Assembly: GCF_030272615.1 (NCBI RefSeq) | Contig: NC_081407.1 | Span: 145,699,744-145,763,743 of the forward strand | DNA: 64,000 nt | DNA from: Cryptomeria japonica | Taxonomy: Eukaryota > Streptophyta > Pinopsida > Cupressales > Cupressaceae | Direction of reading: 5' to 3' | Part shown: one piece after another, positions 47,201-58,605 of the stretch | Numbering within the stretch: the first letter of the stretch is position 1 | Layout of the letters: the number at the start of each line of letters is the position of its first letter | Notes under the pieces: model-generated | Database searches by the model: none | Seen by the model: only the letters and a program-made list of their open reading frames with translations | What the model was told of the DNA's origin: nothing | Made by a program: the position numbers and the translations under genes

Positions 47201-48676
47201 GGACGCACTATTGTGAAATTAGACATGGGATTTGGTGCCACTTTCGCCTGACAGAAAGGCATTACGATGTAAGTGGGTGTATAAATTGAAAGATAAAGCT
47301 CGTGGTCGGAAAATTTTTTGAGCAAGACTAGTTGTCAAGGGATATGCTTAGCAGCAAGACCTCGATTTTAAATTTTTTTTCTCTCCACTAGTCAAAATGA
47401 CTACCATCTGAGAAGTATTGGGATTGGTTGCAGCCTGGGATATTAAGCTTGAACAGTTGGATGTGAAGACGATATTTCTCCATGGCGACCTTGATGAGGA
47501 ATTGTTTATGCATCAACCTGAAGGATTTATTAAAAAGGGTCAGGAACATCTCTATTGCAGGTTGAAACGGAGTTTGTATGGGCTTAAGCAAGCCCCCTGC
47601 TAGTGGTATTTTAAATTTGACAATTTTATGATTAATCACAACTTTACTCCATGTGAGTCTGATCCTTGTATTTATTTTAAAAGGCTTCCCAATGGCGAAT
47701 TTGTCTTACTTATTCTTTATGTGGATGATATGCTAGTGGCCGGCTCAAGCATGAAGATTGTTAGTGAGCTCAAAAATCACTTAGCTAATGAATTTGCCAT
47801 GAAAGATTTAGGGGCAGCAAAGAAAATTCTTGGGATGACTATTTTTTGAGATAGGAAAAAGAGAGAACTCAAACTATCTTAGCAAGACTACATTAAAAAG
47901 GTATTGGACAAATTTGATATGGCTGATGCTAAGTTTGTGTGCGTTCCTTTAGCCTCTCATTTTCAGTTGTCTTCTCAATTGTGTCCAAAAACACAAGAAG
48001 ATAAGGATTTTATGGACAAAATTCCATACAAATCTACAGTTGGAAGTCTTATGTATGCTATGGTGTCTACCCATCTGGATATTGCTCATGCCATGGTGAG
48101 CAGATTTATGGCTAATACGGGCAAATCAAATTTGGAGGTGGTCAAGTATATTTTGCGGTATCTCAAGGGTACTTCAAATTTTTTCTTATGGTTTGGAAAG
48201 GACAAGGCAATTTTGCAAGGTTTTACTAATTCTGATTTTGCCGGAAATTTAGACAAAAGAAAGTCTACTTCAGGTTATGTTTTCACATTTGCTGGGGCAG
48301 TGATTAGTTGGGCTTCTAAATTACAACATACAGTTGCTCAATTGACTATAGAGGCTGAATACATAGTTCTTTCTGAGAGAGAAAAGGAGATGGTATGGTT
48401 GCAACTCTTGTTCAGTGAGTTGGATTTGAAGCAATCAGATTTTGCTTTGTTTTGTGATAATAGCAGTGTCATCTTAATGACTAAACATCAAACATCTCAT
48501 CCTCGGTAAAAACATGTTGATGTTCGCAGTCATTATGTTTGTCACATGTCGAAGAAGGCAAGTTTCATGTAGATAAAATTCATACTGAAAAGAATCCAGC
48601 TGATGTGCTCACTAAAGTTGTTAAGTGGGAGAAGTTTGATTTCCGCCAAGCTTCTCTTGGCCTTTCCAATATTTGA
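44219..48676 (+). pseudogene. Gag-pol polyprotein of element R (decayed)
   Basis: ATG 44219. Gag with IDEEWEKLDKKARVTIFLSL; CCHC knuckle CWFCGKASHVKKDC near 44930; protease SWVLDSGASHHAT near 45070 (active-site DSG intact); integrase with QTDNGGEFCSHEF near 45840 and QENGAVERMNRT near 45930; RT with YGLKQAPC then LILYVDDMLVAGS near 47710 (YVDD intact); RNase H ending ADVLTKVVKWEKFDFRQASL, stop at 48676. A stop follows the first 11 gag codons and others follow; frames shift in the integrase-RT linker, where a GC-richer stretch (about 46640-46880) looks foreign to the element. Inactive as it stands. Confidence 0.88.
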
Positions 48677-48737
48677 TAGCAGGACTGAGTCGGAGAATCT
48701 ACTTGCTGTAACAATTTGTTGGCCTTCAGTGGGAGAT

Positions 48738-49038
48738 TGTTGGAAGTGAAGTCCAACAGACTCCTTCCATTTTACCGCCAAAACTCTTGGCTCTTCAACT
48801 TCTGTTTGTAAAGCTCTTTAAGAGCTGCTTGAATATCATTTTGTCATGAGTATTATGAAGCTACTTGCAGCTGTGTATGAACAAACCGAATTGGTCATCA
48901 ATATAATTGATTCCCCTGCTTTAAGTGTGGATGTAGGCAATTTGCCAAACCACAATAAATTTGTGTGTCTCATTTGTCTTTGTTGTGAATTCATTATTCT
49001 GTTTTTCTGCCCTTCTAATTCATTTCTAAATCCTAACA
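48738..49038 (+). repeat. 3' LTR of element R
   Basis: Preceded by the purine tract CAGTGGGAGAT (48727-48737). Close match to the 5' LTR. Confidence 0.93.
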
Positions 49039-49043
49039 AATTT

Positions 49044-49739
49044 CACTAAGAAAGTCCATTCACCTTTGTTCACAAATAAAAAAACTATAAATTTCTATCT
49101 TTAATAAAGCAATGCAAATAATTTAATTATCATTTGTCATACATGAATAGATTTATGTTATAATTTATAAAAAGTAATTATATTTATATTACATTTTTTA
49201 AGATAATCTTATTACAAATATTTAATTTAAAAAATAATAATTATATTCTATCTTTAAAAATATTTCAAATTAATGTTTATTTTAATTTTTGATAATAAAT
49301 ATTTTAAAATGATATGTATTAATTTAAAGAAAAAAAAAATATTAATAGTAAATGTAAAAAATATTTACATACTAAATTTTTTAAATCTATATTAATTAAA
49401 AATAAATAAAATAATCTTACTAAAAATATGGCTCAATTTTTGGCACCCTATACTTGAAAAATATCAAAATATGATTTTCCCGTTTGAGTCATGTGAGAAA
49501 AGACTCCTAGGTTGTGATAATTTAATCCTCATCTATGTCAAAGTATTCTTTATAAATAAAAAATTATGACAGTTTGAAAAGTTAAATTTTTAAAATTCAC
49601 CTATGCTACAATGTTCTAAACTGTAGAATTCTAAAGTTGAAATTTCTAACTTTATGCTCGATTATTCCAAGAATCTAGCCTGAGAACTTTTGTAACTACT
49701 TCAAGATTCTATTTAAAGATCTCTAAAGAAGCTTGCCGC
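49044..49739. other. AT-rich intergenic sequence
   Basis: No gene recognised. Its character resembles 43342-43858, which is the same locus on the other side of element R. Confidence 0.45.
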
Positions 49740-49957
49740 TACAGAATGTGGAAATCTTATTAGTTGACAGAGATTTAGAAGCCTTCAGGCAAGTGTGCTG
49801 TTAGACATGCATGCAAATGTGGAAATGCAGAAAAAGCTACGCAATGTTTTATTGAATGTCTCAAAGTAATGTTTTTCATCAAATGAAATGGTTTCAGCAC
49901 ATGCGCAAAATGGATTTGTTGAATGAGCTTTGGAAAATTTAAAGCAAATGCAAGTGG
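49740..49957 (+). pseudogene. PPR pseudogene, left part (split by element P)
   Basis: Worn PPR repeats with frameshifts: CGNAEKATQCFIECL, then NGFSTCAQNGFVE and ALENLKQMQ ending at the P insertion (49957). The phrase AxxNGxxExALENxKQMQ is typical of plant PLS-class PPR repeats. It continues after P at 62682. No start codon or transit peptide is visible. Confidence 0.65.
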
Positions 49958-50190
49958 TGTTAGTTTTAAATGAGCAAAGAAATTAATATAAACAACAGAA
50001 AGCTAATAACATAAACACAAAACATAACAATGCAATCATTAAGTGGCTATGTTCATCAGAAAGCAGGGAAATATTATATATTAATCAATCTACAATACAT
50101 GGGCTGCACACAACCATTATATAATCATAGTTGGGAGAAGGCAAATGGTCATGTGATCGTTAGGCTTTATATACCCGTGAAGTCCAACCA
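49958..50190 (-). repeat. 3' LTR of element P
   Basis: Opens TGTTAGTTTTAAATGAGC in plus orientation and pairs with 62438-62676. It lacks about 16 bp, including part of the ACGTGGTTCACC motif, and its outer end carries a short insertion, so the right edge is uncertain by about 10 bp. Confidence 0.85.
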
Positions 50191-50230
50191 GCACAGCCAT
50201 GCACTAGCATCCCCGCTTCCATGTTCGATC

Positions 50231-51229
50231 TTACATTCGAACCAGACCCAGTGAAGATTTCAACATCACCAAAATTTGTTCAAAAAAACTTTGAATGAAC
50301 CTTCTCCAAATTCTATTGGACTGAATAAAATTTAATAGCTGAACAACTTCTATTTGAAAAACAATTTCCTCTTTACTCAGACCAAGATACTCTGCCTCTT
50401 GAACTACTACTTTAGCCTTATATTCCTTTTCTTCATCACTGGCCTCTCCATCATGGAATGTCTGCCGAAAGAATCTCTCTTCATGTAGACGCTGCCATTT
50501 ATTGACCCAACCCTGCCATTCCTCCTGTAACTGCTTTCGTTTCTCCCAATATTGTTCACTTAATAATAATGAAACATCCTGATCTAATTCATCAATGCAG
50601 TAAATTCCACTATCATCCATCATCAGAGCTCCAACATCATTGTGAAATTCCCTAGCCTCTGGCTCTTTCACAAGTAAAGTTGTTAACCCAACAACAAATG
50701 AATTTTTTTCAGAGGTGTACACAACCTTAGGAACAATGTTCGATGCATATTTGATAAACTTTGATTTGCGACAACCAGGAATGCACACATTAATGTGCTT
50801 TCTTAGATTGATGTCCTCTTCGTACAATGCACCGATGGTATAAAAAACTTTCCCTACCAAACCATTATCATCTTTAAAAGAATCTTCATGTTGCATGACA
50901 AGCACGACAATAACCTTATGTAAATGCTTAGCGGTAACTTTTCTTATTTTTCCAAGCATTTTCAGGTGTTCTTTCACTCGGTCTTCATCCCAAAATTGAG
51001 AAAGTTCTTCAACAAAAACGGATTCAACCTGAGACATAACCTCTCCATCAGGTTCACGAAGGAGTTCAACAAATGCCACATCCGGTAATTCTTTGCTTAA
51101 GTTCTTGCCGTCTTCCAACATGGTGATTACATTTTCTACAACATCCTTACAATCAATAAATTCTTCAACCGGGACCTTCCTTTCTGCATCCAAAATCGTA
51201 GTCCCCCTATACTCCCCTATCACCAGCAC
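50231..51229 (-). pseudogene. Downstream part of the chimeric ORF of P, with an MCM6 ATPase fragment
   Basis: A 332-codon open frame that is the direct continuation of the frame ending at 60382 once Q is removed. Residues about 138-219 (50818-50573) match the AAA+ core of the MCM6 replicative helicase subunit: EDINLRKHINVCIPGCRKSK, YASNIVPKVVYTSEKNS, VKEPEAREF, then GALMMDDSGIYCIDELDQD. The KEPExxEF word is specific to MCM6 among MCMs. The Walker A loop (GDPSxxKS) has collapsed to PGCRKS, while the Walker B acidic pair is kept. Flanking segments (acidic N-terminal part, Trp/Glu/Lys-rich C-terminal part) are unrecognised and may be further captured pieces. The frame is intact over 332 codons but cannot be a working helicase. 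Confidence 0.82.
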
Positions 51230-51250
51230 CCATGGAGAATCTATTAAATG

Positions 51251-53027
51251 TGTTGCTCTTTGATACTTTTGTCCTCGATGACAAGAAAATAAAAAGGGAG
51301 AAGTTGTGTTGCCTAAGTATCATATTTTGAGGCGAGTTCATTAAGCATGTGGTTATATTCTATTTCTTTAAAAAGCCTTTCTCTCGGGCCAGGCTCGTGA
51401 CACGGATACATTGAATAATGCTGACTTGGCATTTAATTGAAAGGTATCTTTGGTTAGTGTTATGTTTAATACTTTTACGGACTAGCAGCATATTCTTGGA
51501 ATACTTTATGTGACCGACATATTGAAAGCCTTTGGAGCATCTCTTTGTTTCATTTTGTTTTTGAACAAGTTTATTGTTCGGTTGAAGTCTGTCTCAAACC
51601 CTAGACGCCATGAGAGATGCAGCCACCACTGTAGCAAAGGAGCTCGAGTTAGTTTGTTTGGTTGGGAAGAATGATGCAAGGGTGGACTTAACAGTGAGCT
51701 AAATGGATTTCTGGTTAGTTTCTTTTCAGTTATCAATGAGGTTGCGCATTACAGGTAATATTCTTGTTCAACTATTTAAAAAGATTCAGGTATTTCGAAT
51801 CTAGGTTTTCAGCCATGAAAAATGGAAATAATGAAACAGATTTAGCCTTATTTTTTTGGTTTTCAAATTTGGGAAATTCAAGCCTATTTAGTTTATTTAG
51901 ATCATTACAGAGTCAATGACATTATCTCTCAGCTTCTCTTTTCGTTGCACAGTTAATCGGTTATTTTTTTTCAGTTTGCAAATTCCAGTAAGGGTTCGGT
52001 AACCCGATACGAGGGTTATTCTTGAAGACGTTTTTTTTTTTGGAAGAGAACAGTTTAAAAATAGAATATGTTGAAATACATTGGTGAAGTGTGAATAAGG
52101 GGAAAACAAAGAGTTTGTTGAAAAAGAAAACAAAGTGCTCTGTGTATAACAAAAGATTATCAGATATTTTTGATAGTCAAGGGTTCTAGAGTATTACTCT
52201 GTTTTGTTGCAGAGTACATGAGGCTATAGTGGTTGAAATTATTTTGTTGATTCAGAGATTGAGTTTTCTCTCTGATAGTGTTTAATTTCTTTAAAAGAAT
52301 GTTATTATTCTCTATCTGTGTTACAAAGACATGAAGAATATTGTTGCAAAAATCATTTAGAGAGAATCATTTGTATAGATTGGTAAAATATACTCGCTCC
52401 AATCACTGATGGTTTTGTGACTACAGAACTAAAAGAAATCATAAAATTACCAGTGACTGTAGCTTGAGTTGGAATGTTTCTATTGGATAAGAAAGAGGGG
52501 TTGGTGCTCCTTGAGGCTTTGTGGCTTCTAAATTTTGTGTACTGAGTTGGTGCTCTTTGAAATAATATAAGGAATCTTACCGAGTGGTTTTTCTACTCCA
52601 GGAGGGTTTTCCACTCATGAAAATCATGGTGTTATGTGCCTTGTCTTGTCTCAGTTTGTCTTACTGGTTTATGCTTTGATACTTCATGTCTTTTGCTCCT
52701 TTTATTTCATACTCAGTTTTGTTTGAATTTATGTGATGCAATCTTTGCAATACTCATTTAGCTATTTTATTTTTTTGTAAAAGAATCAAAAACATTTTGT
52801 TTTCTGAAAAGCATGAATCAAGTTTTTCATTTGGTCTTATTGTGTAATTCTTGCTTCATTAACAGTGTTATATCAAGGTGTTAAGTCTCATTTGTTCAGA
52901 TTTTTCAACTTACATTCATCTGTGCTTATTGTTAAACAAAATTGCCAAGTTGAGAAGGAGTCCTTGTTAAAATTGTTACACTCTGATTCACCCCCCCCCC
53001 CCCCTCAGAGTGTCTCCACTTCCAACA
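51251..53027 (+). repeat. 5' LTR of element Q
   Basis: 1777 bp, TGTTGCTCTTTGATAC to CTTCCAACA. A pure C-run (about 52990-53004) near its end belongs to the GATTCACCCCC...CTCAG motif shared with elements A, B and M. Confidence 0.96.
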
Positions 53028-53029
53028 AG

Positions 53030-53041
53030 TGGTATCAGAGC
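53030..53041 (+). other. Primer-binding site of element Q
   Basis: TGGTATCAGAGC, two bases after the LTR; exact. Confidence 0.95.
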
Positions 53042-53103
53042 ATTGGGTCCCTCATATAGGTCTATCCTAGGGATTGTTCCTGGTCATTTGGAAGTTTTTT
53101 TTT

Positions 53104-56100
53104 ATGGCTCATTCTCAAGAAGGTGCATCTCTATCAAGAGCTCCTCTTTTTGATGGCACAAATTATGTGTTTTGGAAGATCAGGATGGAAACATACTTGA
53201 TCTCTATTGATGTAAATGTGTGGAACATTGTTACTACAAAATATGTTGTTCCTACTTCCATTCCTTCAGATCCTGATGCTAAAACTCAATATGAGTTAAA
53301 TGCTAGAGCTAAGCATGCTCTGTTATGTGGTCTCACCAAGGATGTGTTTGTTAAAGTTATGCATTGTGCATCTGCTACTGAAATATGGAGTAAGCTAGAA
53401 ACCATTTATCAAGGTGATGCAAAGGTCAAGGAATCTAAAATTCTCACACTCAAGAATCAGTTTGAGTCATTGAGAATGAAAGAAGATGAGACTATTGCAA
53501 ATTATTTTCTTAGAATTGATGAAGTTGTGAATTCAAGAAGGGGTCTTGGTGAAAATGTTGATGAAAAAGATGTTGTCAGAAAAGTTATTAGAACATTACT
53601 TCCTAAATATGAAACTAAGGTGTCCACTTTAGAAGAAAAGAAAAGTTTTTCTACTATGTCTCTTGACAGCCTTCAAAGTATACTTACAGCTTATGAAATG
53701 AGGATTGGTAGTAATTCTTCTAATTCTAAAGAAACTGCTTTTAAAGTAGAAAAGAAAGAGGAACCAGATAGTGAGTCTGAACTTTCAGATGCTATAGAAG
53801 CTCTGCTAGTTAGAAAGTTAAAAAAAAAATATAAGGGAAAACTACCATTCAAATGCTTTAATTGCGGTAAAGCTGGACACTTTGCTGCTCAATGTCCCCT
53901 GAATGATCAAAACAGTGAAGAAGAAAAATCAGAAAAAGTTTTCAGAAAGAAAAAATGGAACTCTAAAAAGAAATTCAATCCATTTCAGAAAAAGAAGAGT
54001 CTTTTTATAAAAGAAGATTCTGAAAATGATTCAGATGACTCACCTTGTGAAGGTGATGAAACTTTGTTTATGGCTGAAATAGAAACTTCCTCAAAGAAAG
54101 GTATAATGAACATATCAGAAGATAAATCTGATGACTTAGATCAAGGTGAAATTGATCTTGAAGGAGAATTGCTTTGTGCTCTTAAGGAAATCAAAAGAAT
54201 AAAGAAGCTTGTAGTTTCTCATGAAAGTGAAATTCAAATTTTGCAAATTGAATTAAAAGATTCAAAGCAAACAGTAGAAGATTTAAAAGTTTTACTTGCT
54301 GATAGTGAATTGAAAGTTAACACTTTGGAACAGCAAACTAATTCTTTGCATAAGCAGATTGAGCAGTATGAAAGTACCTTGCATTTAAATGAAATTTTAA
54401 ACAAACAAAAACTATGCAAGAATATGACAGGTGTAGGTTTTGAGAGTGCTAAAGCATCAAAACAAATTACTAAACCTACAAATAGAAACCAATTTCAGGC
54501 TTACAACAGAATGACACCTTTTAGGTTTGGATTCTTTCATGGTTACTGTTTTTACTGCAACAAGTTTGGCCATAAGGTTAACACTTGCAGATTTTTACAA
54601 CATAGAACTTCTATGATTGGATACAATAAAACCTATGGCTTTCCAAACACTGTGAAGTGCATTAAGTGTAACACCTTTGGACATACTTCTTCTCAATGCA
54701 AATCAAAGGCAAATATTCATAAGGTATGGAAACCAAAGTTTGTCCCTAGTATTGAACAATCTATGATAGTGCAATCTGCATTTTTTTCAAGTAAGAAGTC
54801 ACTGTGGGTGTTGGATAGTGGCTGTTCACACCATATGACAGGAGACAAAAATAGATTTATTCATTTTGAAGACTTTGATGGAGGTTTTGTAAGATTTGGT
54901 GATAATTCAGGAGCTTTCGTCAGAGGTAAGGGTACATTATTACTGAATGATGATACTCCAATACATGATGTGTATTTTGTTGAAGGATTGAAACACAACC
55001 TACTAAGTGTTAGTCAGATTTGTGATAGTGGTTATAATGTGTCCTTCACTTCTCATGGTTGTACTATAAAAACTAAGTCTGGTAAAATTGTAGCTGCTGG
55101 TTTGAGAACAATTGGCAATGTTTACAACCTGCTTGACTCCACAAACTATGAAATCAACGAAGGCATGTGTCTTATGGGTCAAGTTGAGGAAAATTGGTTG
55201 TGGCACAAACGTTTGGGACATGTGAACTTTGATAATCTGGTTCGAATCAGCAAGAATCAGAATGTTAGAGGCTTACCCATCTTGAGTAAACCAGAAAACT
55301 CTGTGTGCAAAGAGTGTCTTAAAGGTAAACAAACAAAAACAACTTTTAAATCTAAAGAACACTCTTCTATTAGACCGTTACAACTTGTTCACACAGATTT
55401 ATGTGGTCCAACCAGGACACAATCCATCAACGGTGAAAAATACTTCATGCTTTTTGTGGATGATTATACAAGAATGATATGGGTTACTTTTCTCAAACAT
55501 AAATCTGAAGCATTTGTCAGATTTAAAATTTTCAGGAAAATGGTTGAACGTGAAACTGATTTAAAGCTCAAATGTTTAAGATCAGACAAAGGTGGTGAGT
55601 TTACATCACAAGAGTTTATAGATTATTGTGAGAAACATGGCATTAAAAGACAATATGCTGCTACCCGAACACCTCAACAGAACGGGGTGGTTGAAAGAAA
55701 AAATAGAACAGTTAAAGAGATGGCTCGCACAATGCTGAATGAAGCAAATCTGCCAGACAAATATTGGAAAGAAGCTGTTCACACAGCAGTTTACATTTTG
55801 AATCGTGTGCAAATCAGGGTAAAATCCACCTTTACTCCTTATGAACTTTGGTATGGTAAAGCTGCATCAATTAAATACTTCAAAATTTTTGGTTGCAAAT
55901 GTTATATAAAAAGAGATGAAGAAAATCTAGGTAGTTTTGATGCTAAGACTGATGAGGGTATCTTTCTTGGATACTCTACTCATAGAAAAGCTTATAGATG
56001 TTTCAATAATAGATTGAACAAGATAGTTGAAACTATTAATGTAAGATTCGATGAGCAATTTCTTCTAAGTGATGGTATGCAGGATGTTGAAGAGGATATT

Positions 56101-57882
56101 TCAATAAGACTGGAACAAGTTCCTAAATCTGCTGAAGTAGAAATTACAAATGAAAAGAGTCCTCCACCAAGTCCTAAAACTGAAATTCCTTTACATACAC
56201 CCTCTAGAATCATTACTAAAAGACATCCTCAAAGTCAGATTATTGGTGAAATGGATGCTGAAATCTTGACTAGGAGAAGAGCAAAAATTGGTGAACAAGC
56301 TCAAATGGCTGAGCATTACTGTCTGGTAACTGATTTTGAACCTAAGTCTATTTTTGAAGCTCTTGTTGATGATTGTTGGCTGCATGCTATGCAAGATGAA
56401 ATCAGTCAAATAGAAAAGAATAAAACCTGGGAACTTGTGCCTAGACCAGATGATAAAAATGTTATAGGGGGTAAATGGATTTTTAGAAATAAACTTGATG
56501 AATCTGGTAAAGTTGTTAGGAATAAAGCACGCTTTGTGTGTAAAGGCTATGCATAGCAAGAAGGTGTAGATTTTGGTGAAACATTTGCACCTGTTGCTAG
56601 GCTAGAGTCAATACGAATATTTCTGGCATACTCATGTTATAAAAACTTTAAAGTGTATCAAATGGATGTTAAAACAGCATTCCTTAATGGTTATCTTGAT
56701 GAAGAGGTATATATGGAACAACCAGAAGGGTTTGTCTCTGCAGATAAACCTGATTATGTATACAAGTTAAAAAAGGCTCTTTATGGCCTTAAACAAGCTC
56801 CAAGAGCTTGGTACTCCAAGTTAGATGCCCATCTTACAACAAACGGATATACTAGAGGTGGTGTTGACAGTAACCTGTATGTCAAAGTTGAAGGTAATGA
56901 TACTTTAGTTGTTGAAGTTTATGTGGATGATATTATATTTGGCAGTCATAATGATGCCGTATCCAAAAAGTTTTCAAAACTCATGGAATCTGAATTTGAA
57001 ATGTCCATGTTGGGTGAATTAACCTTCTTTCTTGGGCTTCAAGTAATGCAGCTTGAACAAGGCATTTTTCTCTCACAAACCAAATATGCAAAAGAGATGC
57101 TTAAAAAGTTCAATTTGACAGATTGCAAACCTGTTAGTACTCCAATGGAGACTGGTTGTAAATTGACCAAGTCAGATGACTCACCTGAGGTAAATCAATC
57201 TGAGTATAGATCAATGGTTGGCAGCCTACTGTATTTAACTGCATCTAGGCCTGATTTGATGCATGCAGTTTGTTTGGTTTCACGTTTTCAGTCTGCCCCC
57301 AAACAATCTCATTTGATTGCTCTAAAAAGGATATTCAAGTATATTCAAGGTACTTTAGACTTTGTCTTGTGGTATTCACGAAATAATGATTTTACTCTTG
57401 TTGGTTTTACGGATGCTGACTGGGTTGGCTGTATAGATGATAGAAAAAGCACCAGTGGTGTAGCTTTCTTCTTAGGAGATCGCCTTGTTGCCTGGCACAA
57501 CAAAAAACAAGAATGTGTCACTTTATCAACTGCAGAATCTGAATATATTGCAGCAACAACTTGTTGTACGCAATTAATCTGGATGTCTCATCAACTTGCT
57601 GATATGGGTATTATAGTTGACAAGCCCATCTCCATCTTCTGTGATAATACTAGTGCCATCAGTCTTTCAAAGAATCCTGTGATGCACTCTCGCACTAAAC
57701 ATGTTGCTATTAAATTACTATTTCTACGAGAACAAGTGTTGGCTAATGAATTTCAAGTTTTATATGTACCTTCCCAGGCATAAGTAGCGGATATTTTTAC
57801 GAAAGCTTTGTCTAAAGAAGTCTTTGAACGGTTAAGGGATAGATTGGGAGTGCTTTCTCAATTTGCTCTTGTCTTCACATAA
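53104..57882 (+). pseudogene. Gag-pol polyprotein of element Q (two nonsense codons)
   Basis: Start taken at ATG 53104 (MAHSQEGASLSRAPLFDG), ten codons inside the open frame, because this is where homology to copia gag begins. In order: gag; CCHC knuckle CFNCGKAGHFAAQC (about 53854); coiled coil (about 54140-54420); two more knuckles CFYCNKFGHKVNTC and CIKCNTFGHTSSQC (54547, 54658); protease WVLDSGCSHHMTGD (54808); integrase with zinc HHCC and the DDE landmarks HTDLCGP, SDKGGEF and ERKNRT (55195-55700); RT with catalytic YVDDIIFGS (56921); RNase H with FTDADWVG and STAESEY (57406-57545). TAG at 56554-56556 lies early in RT, and TAA at 57781-57783 is 33 codons before the natural stop. No frameshift. 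Both stops fit C-to-T changes of Gln codons. It cannot make full pol unless stops are read through. Confidence 0.93.
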
Positions 57883-57932
57883 TGCATGATTTGAGGGGGA
57901 GTGTTGCTCTGTTGATTTACTTTCTTTTTGTC

Positions 57933-57935
<3 letters not shown>

Positions 57936-57967
<32 letters not shown>

Positions 57968-57976
57968 AAAAAAAAA
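57936..57976 (+). repeat. Poly(A)-rich run
   Basis: About 40 bases of A interrupted by a few G. The lysine-rich frame read over it is not a gene. Confidence 0.9.
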
Positions 57977-57986
57977 GGGGGAGAAA

Positions 57987-58225
57987 GTGGCATTACATTT
58001 TGGCATTTCAGGCATTGGTATTTCATTTTGATATTACAGTGGCATTGGCATTTCATTGTGATATTACAGATTACAGTGGCATTGGCATTTCAGGCATTGG
58101 TATTTCATTTTGATATTACAGTGACATTGGCATTTCAGTTGATATTACAGTGGCATTGGCATTTCAGGCATTGGTATTTCATTTTGATATTACAGTGGCA
58201 TTGGAATTTTATTTTGGTATTATAC
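57987..58225 (+). repeat. Minisatellite of GGCATTGGTATTTCA-type units
   Basis: About eight units of roughly 30 bp alternating GGCATTGGCATTTCA and GGCATTGGTATTTCATTTTGATATTACAGT-like variants; only short words are quoted here. Likely replication slippage during reverse transcription. Confidence 0.88.
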
Positions 58226-58378
58226 TTTGGTATTCTTGTTTGATACAGATCATAATGGGAGTGACTGGTATTACAGTTTGGTATTCTTGTTTGATACAGA
58301 TCAGAATGGGAGTGACTGGTATTACAGTTTGGTATTCTTATTTGATACAGATCAGGTTGGGAGTTCATTATTCTGACA
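58226..58378 (+). repeat. Three tandem 51-bp units
   Basis: Units 58226-58276, 58277-58327 and 58328-58378, each beginning TTTGGTATTCTTGTTTGATA or a variant. The first two differ at one base; the third diverges at its end. Confidence 0.9.
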
Positions 58379-58605
58379 GTATTCATTCTTTTTACAGAAT
58401 TGCATATTACAGGTTCAGAGGATCTTGTATTTCTTACAGGTTTGCATATGACAAGGTTCAGTGTTGATTGTATATGTTGTATTTGTTGACAGTGGCTTTC
58501 CTTACATTGATTTTGGTCCCTTCAGTTGACAACATATTTCATGGCAACGATGGTTTGAGTTTTTTTTCTTTTTAATTTTTTTGCCATCAAGGACAAAGGG
58601 GGAGT

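Larger units (their letters stand above)
43859..49038 (+). mobile_element. Copia element R
   Basis: 5.2 kb, plus strand. LTRs of 300 and 301 bp (43859-44158 and 48738-49038) with few differences; PBS-like site at 44161; PPT at 48727-48737. Flanks are GATTT (43854-43858) and AATTT (49039-49043), one mismatch. TNT1-like gag-pol at 44219-48676, decayed. Confidence 0.92.
57883..58605 (+). other. 3' UTR of element Q with poly(A) run, two minisatellites and PPT
   Basis: Noncoding. Holds a purine run near 57893, an A-run (57936-57976), tandem repeats (57987-58225 and 58226-58378) and, next to the LTR, the tract GGACAAAGGGGGAG (58591-58604). Small frames over the repeats are artefacts. Confidence 0.85.

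Noticed and set aside
50231-51229. Functional MCM6 helicase gene
   Set aside because: Only about 80 residues match, Walker A is broken, the sensor and arginine-finger parts are missing, and it lies inside an LTR element.
57928-58467. Lysine-run and tandem-repeat frames after the pol of Q
   Set aside because: They arise from the poly(A) run and minisatellites in the element's 3' UTR.
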